A stretch of DNA of 64,000 nt from Henricia sp. BOLD:AAB3569 (taxonomy: Eukaryota > Echinodermata > Asteroidea > Spinulosida > Echinasteridae), in contig JBBELK010000438.1 of the NCBI GenBank assembly GCA_037783545.1, positions 496,001 through 560,000 on the forward strand, written 5' to 3'. Shown one piece after another: positions 1 to 12,200 of the stretch. The notes beneath the pieces are model-generated. The model saw nothing but the letters and a program-made list of their open reading frames with translations, made no database searches and was not told the origin of the DNA. Within the stretch, counting starts at the first letter, position 1; each line of letters begins with the position of its first letter. A program made the translations under genes and the position numbers.

Positions 1-286
1 TGCATTTATTTATTGTAGAAAATGACAAATTAAGGTAAGACAAATTGTTTAGCAACAGTGACCGTCAGAAAACAAGTAACATTTGTGAGGCCATTTCTGT
101 TAAAATGATGCAATCAACAACTTTATTTGACCGAGGAAATATTGTCCTTTTCTTTGATATTTGCGTTTTCATCTGAAATATTTAGTAGATTTGTCATAAT
201 GTACATTTAAAGATGGGCATACATTTTATAAACCCACAATTTGAATCTCTTTGACACCCTTTAACATCCACAAATTGCACACTCAC

Positions 287-3200
287 CAGAACTCAGAGTT
301 GAGCCATTTCGACGTTGGGTGTACCTGAATACAGCGAGTGCACAACAGGCCACCGTTGGCCCTGATGTGATAGAATGACGGGTTCAGGCTTTGCTCTTCA
401 TGCAATCCGTCAATGTCGGTTGACGAAGCCGGCCGGCGCCGGCCACGGTGTATCAAAAACTTTGTCTTGAAGTGGGAGAGGAATTTCAGGTTCTCTTGTT
501 GCTGGAATACAGATAATAAATGTGGTATGTAAATGCATGTTCAAGAAGTAATTGGAATTTAAAACACTAAAAGTCTTATTTTCCAAAACTGTTAGGGACC
601 TGTTCGATTCTAGGGCGTGTTTGTGGCAATGCATTTTGTGACATTTCACTTTACACCCGCAACATTTTGCAACAAGAGAGAAATCGAACTTTCCGAACTT
701 TTTTGAGTTTATATTTCGATGTCTCTACTTCATTACAAAAGATGAAATTCTTGCACAGCAAGATGCGTACGCACAGCGATAGCCACACCCCCAATGTTTT
801 GATGCCTGGGCATCAGAGGTCACACCGTCTATAGAATGAAAGCCCACATCCCATTGAAGCCTTATAATACCTGACAAAGACGAACCACCTCCAACTTGTC
901 CCCAAACAGCGACTCAAACTTCTTCTGGAGACTGAACGTAAAGGTGAGCCATCCCATGTTACTGGCGTCACGACCCTGCCAAAAGTACACCGTGCACTGG
1001 GAGTCTTCTTCTGGTTCCTCGTCCTCGTTTTCTGCGTCCGCGTCGACGGGGTCACGATTGTCGGCTGGTTTGTCATCGGTGTCGTCGCCCGGGACGTCCT
1101 TGGGTACCCAGTAGCGGCAGAGGAACACATAGCAGTCACCGCTGTAAAAGTGACCTGGAGGCCAAAAAAGTGATTGACACAAGTTGTCGTGTAGGAACTA
1201 CAAATGAGTGTTGGGACTAGAAGGAGAGTGTTAAATTTGTTCCAGAAAACGAATTTTGTTTTAACCAAATAATCACATAAAATACCTATCAATAGGAAGA
1301 AAACAAGAAATTTGCAATCTCCAATTTGAATGTGGAAGCAAAAAGGTTGGTGTGATTACTACACTACTTTATGGAACCAGACAAATTAGTTTACAAAACA
1401 TTTTGTGATTGAAAATATCCTTGAAAATATACGGATTGAGAATGCGAAATTTCTGAATGGTAATGAGAAAAATATGACGCATGATACGGCATGAAAATCT
1501 CAACACCCATTGGCTGGTCAAAAATGCAATCTAGACACTCCTTTAAAGACGGTTTACATGTTAATTAGGGTTTGTTTTTTCCCTTTCCCGACGTATATAT
1601 TAGCACTGTGTACTCAGTGCTTTCCCGAGACACTATGAAAAACTTCATAGCGTGCTCGGGCGGGAATGCATAGTTCCGAGATTGCCCAGTTAACCCCGCC
1701 CCTTAGATATTGTTGCTATGTGCTCACAAGCCATCGCAAAAAAAATGGTGAGACTACGTACAAAGCAACGGGACTCGGCATGGAAAGCACAGATTCATTG
1801 AAGAAAACCCAAAGGTATTTATGTTTTGAGGTCGACAGTTACCGTAGCACACACTGAGCGAAGGGCTAGTAATGCAGGGATGACATATATTCATAAAAAT
1901 GCGCTTTCCTACCTTTGAACAGCGAATCGCCCGACATTGAAACCAAAATTCACCCGGTCACTGGCGCATACAACATACAAACTGTATGGGCAGAAAATCG
2001 CGTGATTGTTTGTGATGATTGCATCTGTTGTGATTGGTCGCGGGTTCGGCTTGATTGACAGGTCGGAACTATGAATTAGTGGAAGGCAGACTAACCAATT
2101 TCTTTATCAGGAAGCCTGACAAACTTCTTTCCTTCCAACACAAAGGATTCCATTCCATCAAGATCTTCATTCCAGTCCTCCATTAATTGCTCCTGTCAAA
2201 AAATCAAAATGAATCGCATTTAATTTAACAGTCACATTAGTCCCATTACAAGACCCATTTCCATTCAAACTCAAGTCACACACCCAGGTGACGTCACCCA
2301 ATACATCATTTGCTGTTACCCGACTCAAAGTGTTGATAGCAATAGTAACAAATACCACATTATTTTTTTCTGGTGTAAAATGGTACCGCTGTGGAAGAAA
2401 TTGCCAACTGAAAGTGCTTTTGCAGACAACTTTTTTACAATTCATTCATACACAAAAACCATGCATGGATTTTTCAGGTTTTCTGAAGTATTACTGCATT
2501 TATGTGGCTGAAATTTCTACAAGGCATTTTTATAAACATTCGCTTTTAGTCACAGGTGGAAATAAGGTGTGGTCCATAAAGTACGTAAGCACGGAATGCC
2601 GACTTTTTAGACTCCCCCTCCCCCACCTGTACGCATATTTCGTGACGTCACCCATATGCTTTAATGTTGGGTGTACGCATTGGCTCCAAACCCACTGTCA
2701 CTGTCACAATAGTATGTATAGTGCAACGTATTTAGTTATGACGTATTAACTTTGGTTCCTCATTAGGGACCCATAATTAACAAGCGAGGCTTCTTTGGGT
2801 TCCTCTGCACTTTCACTTTTCTTTTATATAATGAGCGAATGTAATGTTTTGATTAGTTAATTATTTTGTGAAAAGTGTGGAAATAAAACGAATTGAAAAT
2901 AAAATTGAAATTGAATTGAACCCTGCGCCCCCTCCCCGCGTACGTACTTTATAGATAGCCCCATAACGCCGTACTCTAACAAAACAAAATATGGCACTTT
3001 AGCTACTTACAGCTTCTCTGCTTGGCATGGGTGGTTGTCTTGGGAGGAACAGAGCCGATAGATCAGTCTTCATTTCAGCTGGGCCTTCCATTGCATCCTG
3101 CAAAAAACAAAATCAGTGCAGTCAAACTACAAGCCAAAATGTTTACATGTATTTTTTTAAGTAAGGAAAATGACAGTGCATAGTGGTATTAGTAACCAAA

Positions 3201-6200
3201 AGTACATGAAGGGAATTTTTACTCTTAGCATCGAGGCATTAAAACAAGTAGTTAAGAAAATGAATGGTAATTCGCTCTGACAGACTAGGAAATCAACGAA
3301 TAAAACTAAATCCTATAGCAGATTATATGAAACTAAAGTGCTGGCTTATTTGTCGCTATGGAAAAATGTGAAAAGTTGTGATCTACTGGCTGTAATTTTG
3401 ACAATCTATGAAGTTTCACTGATTTAAAAACAAACAAAGAAACAAACAACAGCAATCTACATAGTTCTAATAGTGTCCTTGAAGCGGTTTCCTAAAGAAA
3501 GAAATTCACTAAATTATCTTGATCTTGACAATAAACCCTGGGTCTTATTTGTACCTTCTGTATAGCAGGCTTTTTTAGCACGGCTTCAGTGCGGCGTGTG
3601 TAGTCCACAGCCAACACATCATCCCAGCCTGAGAATTTGGTCTTGAAAATCTGGCTCTCCGTTCTGCAGAAAGAATCAAACAGAGAATCTCAGACAATAT
3701 CTTGCGCTATCCATTACTCCCCGTTGTCCGATTACAATACAGTATGTGGAATTTGACGTGATGTGAAAAAGGCGGCGAGTGGACGTGATAAACGTTTGAT
3801 CATTGAATGGTAAGTGAAATTGTGTGCTACATAATAATAATGATTAGATTTGTATAGCGCACATATCCACCCTGCAGGGTGCTCAAGGCACTGTTACCAT
3901 TATTACCGCTGCCATCAGGGAATCACCAGAACCACCAGAATCACCAAAACCATTTCGCTTCAACTAGGTGGCTGGTGGTCAGGCGCACAACCCTATCAGC
4001 AGTTAGATTGTGGCATTCCCCTTAACAGCTTCCCATATATCGCTTGGGTTGACGAGGCAACTGGGATTAAGTGACTTGCCCAGGGACACAGACACGTTGG
4101 TCGAAGTGGGGCTCGAACCCCCAACCTCTGATTGGGAGTCCCGCTTCATACCCACTAGACCACATGCGCTCCCAGTTTGACTGGAGCAGTTTGGGCAATC
4201 TTCAAATGAGCATGTGCATTTATAAGGTATGATATAACCAATTCGCTGGCGGAGTCGTGACGTCACACTGCGGGCGCTGGACCGTAACTATGGTTACTGG
4301 TTCACGCTCACGTATTTTTCTATTATTATTTTTGAAGAAAATATTAGAAAATAAGGACAATAATGACTTGCAATGGTTTGCTCATACCCACTCTGATAGC
4401 AATACACTACCAAATACCGCCTTATTTTGTGATGTTTGTAACAGAAAATCTTGACAGAAAATGTTCCCCTTGTGGCTCCTGTGCAAAACGAATGGAAAAA
4501 CGCGTTCCCATGCAAGTAGCGTGAACCGTTGTCAAAGAAGTAAACATGTCCGCGCGGAAATTGATATCACACTCTGCCAGCAAATACCCAACTGGAGTTC
4601 GCGCTCAAACATGCCCTATGTTTAACTCAACATCTGCTTAACTCACAATTTTAGCTTAAATCCTTGAGGTTTCAAGGTTTCATCTAAACAACTATGCCTG
4701 GTCTGCCTTTCCAAAAATTACTGCCATTAAAAAAAACCTTGGCATCACTTCTCACTTTCATGGGGTTAAATCAAATCAAAGAGGGCTCATTAGCAAGACA
4801 ATAAAATATAAGATTAGTAATAACTTCAAAAAAGTAAATCCACACCAAAATTTCAAGAAAGGAAATTAGAACTCTAACTACACTGAACAGAACAATTTAA
4901 ACACACTCCTTTAACAAGCAATTCAGAACCAATGTCTTCCAATCGAAATTCCACATGTTACACTTAGATTAGTCAAAGAAATAGGACAGTGCTTCGTAGT
5001 GGACTCCAAACATCAAACTCTGGGTATAAAAGATGTTGTTATTGTTCTTTTGTAATGGTCGAAAATTTGGACCAGAAACACCGCTAGCACTGTAGGCATG
5101 ACTGAGACGTTGTTTGGACACAAATACCCAAGTCAACGCACAAACTCTGTAGCCGATAATGTAACCACTTGTTATCAATCAATCAATAAGGTCTTGTTCA
5201 CATTAAAGAAATCTCTTTGGCTTTGTTCAGACACGGTACTAAAAGCGGACTAACTTCGGTTCAACCGAAAACGGTCTATCTCAGTTGTGTCTGAACGGTC
5301 TACGTAGTAACTCCGGTCTACGTAGACCACCGAGGACAGGCGGTCTACGTAGACCGTTTTCGGTTTAACTCAAGTTAGACCCTCTAGTACCGTGTTTGGA
5401 CAGTTGAACATCCAGTCTAAGTCGCCGCCGTGACCCACCGCATTCAAGCTCGCGAACGCGCAAAGCGTGCGGCATGCATTCTTGGCGTTCATGGTGGAAG
5501 TCGGGATGCAGCTGTGTGACCTGGGATAGACCGTTTTCGGTCTAACTTGGTCATGTCTGAACGCTCAGTTTTTAGGCCAGGAAAAGTCCCCCCCGCATTA
5601 AAGCTTCGTCAAGCGAAGCAATTTCCCTACTGTAAAAAGTGTCTGAGTCACAATAGACAACTAAAGTGTGACATCAGTTGCCATGATAACTGGGTCGAAA
5701 CATTCGCTGGTAATCTGAAACGTCCATTGCTAATGTGCATGGAAACAGTTCACTGATTTTAGGTGTAATCCTAGTAACCTTGGCAACATGCAAAGGGTAA
5801 CGTTTTCACTTTAGTACAGAAACTTTGTAGAAATCCACTAGGGAATAGGTCCGGTCGTTTTTAGACTTATTTCAAGTCTGACTTCGTGTATAATGTACAA
5901 GTTATGCATAGGGTACTTCCCTAAATTGGTGAAGTATATGCAATCTCAGACTTGATATAAGTCTAAAAATGACACGACCTGTTTAGTAGTCTATAAATAA
6001 GGTCGTACAGTTCACTGCAATGACAAATCTGCAAAGAAAACGACAACAAAAGGTTAATAGTTAGCATGTTTCTTCCATTCCTTCATTCTGCAGCCAATCA
6101 CATAACAGGAGGTCATCACTCAGGTCGTTGTCATGGTGATAGGGGGAAGGGGGCGGAGCTTACCGCATCTTTCGTATCATGGATTTAAGCACCACCTCGG

Positions 6201-9200
6201 CAGTGCGTGTGTAGTCCACTGCCAGGATTTTATCCCAAGTGACAAAACGCTGCTTGAATGAATAGGGTTCGTACCTGAAGTAGGATTGAGTACAGAGAAT
6301 TGAAAGCATGCGGGCATCCACTAGAAACGATGCTTTATGGTGCAAAATTAGCAACTGCCGGCAACTTTGCACAATTAAGCTTGGGAAATTCCAACATTCC
6401 ATTCGGATTTGATTCAAAACAAAAGTTGGCAAAAAAATTAGAAAGATATCTAATTACGTCATGCATCTTTTTATTTGAAAATTTTATCACAAAAAGAAAA
6501 AGCACGGATAATCTCGTTTTGTCTGACAATTTGAAATTCACATTCGCCCTTCTTGGAATCGTCGAGATAATGGGAATTAATTCCTTCAAACGAAAGAATT
6601 GCAATTCCTATCCCTAATTGTATTATTCAGTATGGCCTAAAAAACATTCTTGCCACAATGCATATGTCACAGTAAAACCATTTTAAAACCACATAAGGGA
6701 TTACGTCACGCTATTGCAATTGTCGTAACTATTTAGGGGCTGTCCCAAGTTGTCAAAGTTGTACAGAGAGTAGTATTTTTCAAGACACTCCCAACCTCCC
6801 TCTCCCTCCCCCTGAAATACTACTTATCTGTCAAAATGTTTTGTCACAACTATGAAGCGTCAACATTTTACAGTGCATGTAAAGTTCTAAAGCGGCCATT
6901 CACCCTCCTAACCCCTTCCTACACCGTGTAGAACCGTGAACTTTGGACGGCCCCTAAAACAAGTGGGTACCGTGGCCGAGTGGTTTGGGTCATTGACTCG
7001 CAATCATGGGTGAAAACTTGGGGTTGCGGGTTCGAATCCGGCTGTGGTACCTGTGCCCTTGGGCAAGGCACTCAACCACACTTGCTCCATCCTTCAGAAG
7101 GGATGAAAAGCCGGTCCAGTGTGTTAGGTAATGGTAACGCATTCTAAAGATCCCAGAGCATTCTTTCGTGAAGAGCAAGGGGATTCCCCGGTGTCTCTGG
7201 CTATTTCTAATTCTAATTCTTTTCATGGGTTTCCTCACGCTTACGAGTGACAGTGTAATGAGCACTATTGAGGAATCCTTGGTATGAATACCAGAAAGAA
7301 ATAATAATAAGTGAAAGCTTCAAGACTGTGTTAAACCTGTTTATTGCAATCCACCCATGATCTTGTGAGTTTTCTAATCTTACCCTTCTAAGACCCTGAT
7401 GACGCTAGCACAGCTGGAACGGTGGATGATATTACATAGTTCCTGGGATAGCTTTAAGGCAGCAGCGCGGACCAGCCTCGTTGACTTACGGCCAATCCTG
7501 TCACAATAAAGTAAAGGAAAATCGTACGCATTAAAACCTATATACAGTGAATCTTGTATAGAGTGGTCATGCTTGGGACTGTAACAAAAAAACTGGCCAC
7601 TATAAACAGGTGGCCTCTTTATAGAGATCGCTTAAGCATTATACACATGGCATTTGGGACCAAAGACAGGTGGCCTTAATAGCAGGTTTCACTGTACACG
7701 ATTTGCGCTGTCTCAAAGTTTTAATCGATCATTTGACTAGAAAACTCTACTCAAATGGAAAGATACAGTGTTTCCAACTGTCCAATGAAATGATTCCGCC
7801 CAAGATGATCTTTTTATAAGAAAATGATAATTGAAGACGAATTTACATTAAAGCGTGTGCACACTCATTTTTTTACAAAGTCGCCCTCATGTTAACAAAA
7901 CTAGTTTCCTGACTACCGTGGTATGATAACTCCAATTTCCCATGCAGTATGGCCAAGGAACCAGCCTAAATAGGACAGTGGCTTTGCACAATTTCTTAAA
8001 AGAATGGCCACAGTTTTTCATTGTTTTCTCAGGAATGTGGATGAGATACCGAGCCGACTTGGAGACAGGTTGGTTTTTTATCATACACATCCTCGATCAC
8101 ACATGGAGATAACGCCGTTTGTTGTTTTCCAATCCCGTAATCTGTCTTTGAGAAACTAACTTAACCACTTCGCGACGGGGAACTGCATATGCAGTTCTAA
8201 GTGCGAGTGTTTTTGGGGCGGTTATACAGAATTAGCCCATGAATTAGACCAGGGCAGAGCTGGTCTTTTACATGTATCTTGTTAGCTTGGGGTCAAGTTA
8301 GTTTTTGACCTGTGACTTGACTCTGAAGAAAATGACTTGCGACTGGACTTGGGAAATAAGATTGATTTACGACTTAAAATAAAAACTAGTCATCAAGTCT
8401 CCAGCCTCAGAGACATACATGTATACTGCATAACCAAAACTGCTAGTGCAGTCTTCCGCTCCAGGGGAATAAATTGGAAGTGGTTAAGACTATCTTTAAG
8501 AGACTACCTTACCACACAAAGACGTCTGCATTGCAATCCAAGATGTAGACGTTCTTGGTTTCAAGCAGTGACTGCATCAGCTTTCCCTTGGGTAGTTCCA
8601 CTGATCGAGAAATGGAGACGGACAAGAACTTACAACAGTTATCGTCAGGCAAACAAATTATTGATTCTGATTGGTGTGTCCATGACAACCGGTACATAGA
8701 GGCATATATTAGGGGCGTTCGAGACGCTTACACCGGGTAACGGGGGGTTTACACCGGGGGAAGCCCCCAGAAGATGCAAAACGAACGACACAGGGTCTTG
8801 CTTTGAATTCTGGGAACACGTGGTCAAAGGTTGTTGCCGGGTGGGGCTTTATAAACGCCGTTATCGTTTGACTCAGGATGAAAAATGAAGCCGGCGCCAC
8901 GCCTAAATAGTAGCCCTAAAGTACCGAAATAAACTTCGTCAATGCCAACAGACATCTACTGATTCAGCAAAATGTATTTACAGCCATATTCCCTCCTATT
9001 ATGTGTCATAAATAAGTGTTTTTCTTCGTACTCGCGTTGCGATTCCAAACTGTCCGCCATGTTTTACTACTCGCGGTTACTAGGTGACGTCATTACACCT
9101 TGCTTTACACCACAGACGCTCCGGTGTAAGTTGGTGTTACCCAGTGTCAGCATCTCGAACGCCCCTACAGTTATTGTACTCCGTGTAATGCATTATAGTA

Positions 9201-12200
9201 TTCTAATTTCCAAGCATGGTTCATCCTTTACATGTACACGAGAGAGATTTTTACTCCACGCTGTCACATAGTAAAATGAGAATGTGCCAACATACATAGT
9301 GCTGTCATGCTCATGCCTCTGCGAAATGCCTACCCCTAGAACTATGGGGGATACCTATCCTCCATAGCTGATTTCGTTTTTTACCAATTCTTGGTCCCGG
9401 CAGTTCCGGCAACTCCGGCGGTTCCGGAAAATCCAGCTTTTACCGAATGCCTGAATCATGTATGTGGATGCATCGCACATGTACCCATCAATTTTCAACA
9501 TAATTTTCGGAGAATTTAATGGACAAATAGTACTGAAATTCCGTAGATACATGCAAGGTGAGTGTCTTAAGAACTATCAGACGGAGTTTGGTGGCGATTT
9601 GGCAACGGATTATTGCGCTAGCCAAAAACGTTTCTGTCCGTTCTTAAACTTCAGGCGCTGCCATATTGGTAAAAAACGAAATCAGCTATGAGGGATAGGT
9701 ATCCCCCATAGTTCTAGGGGTAAGAAATGCCCACATAAAGGCCTCAAGATAACACCGATTAACTCACCCTGGGGGAGCTCCAAGTACCCCATGCCGAGTC
9801 CAACTTTGTACAGTTTGGGTTTTTCTGGTACAAAATCACCAACCCATCCCTGCCAAAAAAAGGTTAAAAAAATACTATTCATAAGTATCCAAGACAGTTT
9901 ATGCACTCCTATTGGTTGAGAGAAGGTCACATGGGTGGGTTTAAATGAATGATAAAAATCAGTCTCAAATAATTGTTGGTGAAATCACAACTTCCAAAAT
10001 TATTTACAGTTGCAAAGGCTAAATTGTTCCTCCTAAATTGGGTGATTTTTGAAGCTAAGAAAAAAAAGCATGTTCAGATAATTTTGTTCAGAACAATTTT
10101 TGAATAAACTAATTTTAAATTACAAAAAAACAAACAAACAAACTGGAAAAACCTTGACCAGGACTATATCACTTAGCAGTCCGATTCAGCTAGTTTGCAT
10201 TATGTTACCCTGTAAAGTATCTGGCAGAAACTAGTTCACAGTGGCTCATGAATATGCTTAAACAATATTTTAAAAACCTACTGTGATGACAAAATCGTCC
10301 GTGACGCCCCCTAATTCTTCCCAGAATTCCTCTGACTCATCTCCCTGTACCATCATGCTGATGCTGGCCTTGTTCTTGCGTTCCATTTTGTTAATCTTCT
10401 CGGCAAGAAGTCTGCCCAAAAACATAAAAAAGCAAGTATCACTAATTTTCTACACCAGTACCTCCCTCGCCTTCCACCTCCGAGGCCTGGGTTCGAATCC
10501 CATTTTAGTCTCAGGTACTGATTCCTGGGTGGAGAGAAGCAATGTGTGGCAAAGTGCCTTGCTCAAGGGCACACATCGTGGATGGACCAGACACGTGTAT
10601 AATAATGCAAGAGACGTGTAATGGTCAAACCTTGCTTTGGATCTTGTGAGTGACTTGGAGGACCGGCCGTGCTAGATCATAATCTTCATTCCAACGTCCA
10701 GAATGTAAACGGTCAATGCACAATGGTCAATCTGACACGACCCCTAGCCCTAGGTGTCATAATGCAAGCGACGTGTAATGCTCTAACCTTGCTTTGGATC
10801 TTGTGAGTGACTTGGAGGACTGGCCGTGCCAGATCATAATCTTCATTCCAACGTCCAGAATGTAAACAAAGTGGGGATCGAGCTGTTCGGGCTCCATGGC
10901 AACCTGTTGGAAAACAAAATAGGGAGGTTTAGATGCGCGTAAACACGAACGTTTACCAACTGAAGATGGTACTACAACTGATAGCACAACTGATAGCGCC
11001 CATCGACAGATGGCACCCAAGACGCATCAGGGAAGCCATCAAAATACACAAGCACAACACAGTACCCCAAGACATTGGCTTCAACATCAGCAATATCTGG
11101 CACTCCCTATTATCCAACCAGACCGATGGGTCACCTATACCCTAGGTCCTCCCACCCACGACAGCCACTGCCACAGTGTCATGCACCAGTGAGCACACTG
11201 GTGCCAACCACAGTATTAGGATCCTAGCACAACCACGCCTCCTCCACCCAAGCCAAGCCGCTTCAGTGCACACATTGTACACTGAAACCCCTCAACCAGT
11301 ACTTATAGCCCTGCATCATCACGAGTCCGGCATTACTCCTGAAGACGAACAGAGCACGCTGTTCGAAACGTTGAGTTCACACTCACCGGTTCTTTTCAGA
11401 ACCACACATATACAAATGAGATTCACATGGTGCTACCGTAAAAAAAGTTTCATATCATGAAAACAAGACCTGACAAATTTGATTGAGCAACTTGCATCAG
11501 CTTTGTCGGAGAAGGTGAACTTCAGAAGCCTTACAAAAAAAACAAAAATCTATTTCAGAACCTGCGACTTTCGACTTGGCTTCCTCCAGTGTCGATACAC
11601 CGCTGGAGATGGTGGCGGAAAGCGCGTGCCGCAACTGAAAGCTTCTCATCAAGAAATGCAAAGGGACCTCTGACATAGACAATTTCTTTGACATTGGAGG
11701 ATGCCAGTCGAAAGCAGCCGATTCTGAAATTGAATTTCTTTTTTATGACTCCTAAATCTTACCCTCTTGGTCACAGCTGATGTAAGTCTCTCAATAAAAT
11801 TTGTCAGGCCTTTGTTTTAAATTCGTTAGCAAATGACAAAGTTGTTCAGGATTAAAAGTATAAAATTTTTCTTTGTTTCCCCAACTCACCGCCTCTAGAT
11901 GTAAACTCTGCGTGCCCGATACCCTGTACATTCGCAGTGTGTAATCGTTGTCTTCTACATTGTAGAACCCACTCGCTGTACCGCCCTCTATGTACGAGAT
12001 GTCGTTATCGAACATCATCAAGAACTCGGGACTTTCGTCTTCCATCTCCTCGCGGATTGTCCGCGTTCGCGTCCCGAGCATGTTGCGTAAGTTGACGGCG
12101 TGGATTGCCGAGCACGCCTTCTTGTCCAACTAAAATCAGAGAAAGTTGAGAACTTGATAAGAGGGTCACTGAAAAAGTTTCAAGCCTCGTCCAGAATGAA

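Noticed and set aside
6990..7265. ORF similar to one at 57288-57479
   Set aside because: Both lie in copies of the tRNA-derived SINE; the similarity reflects the repeat, not protein conservation.
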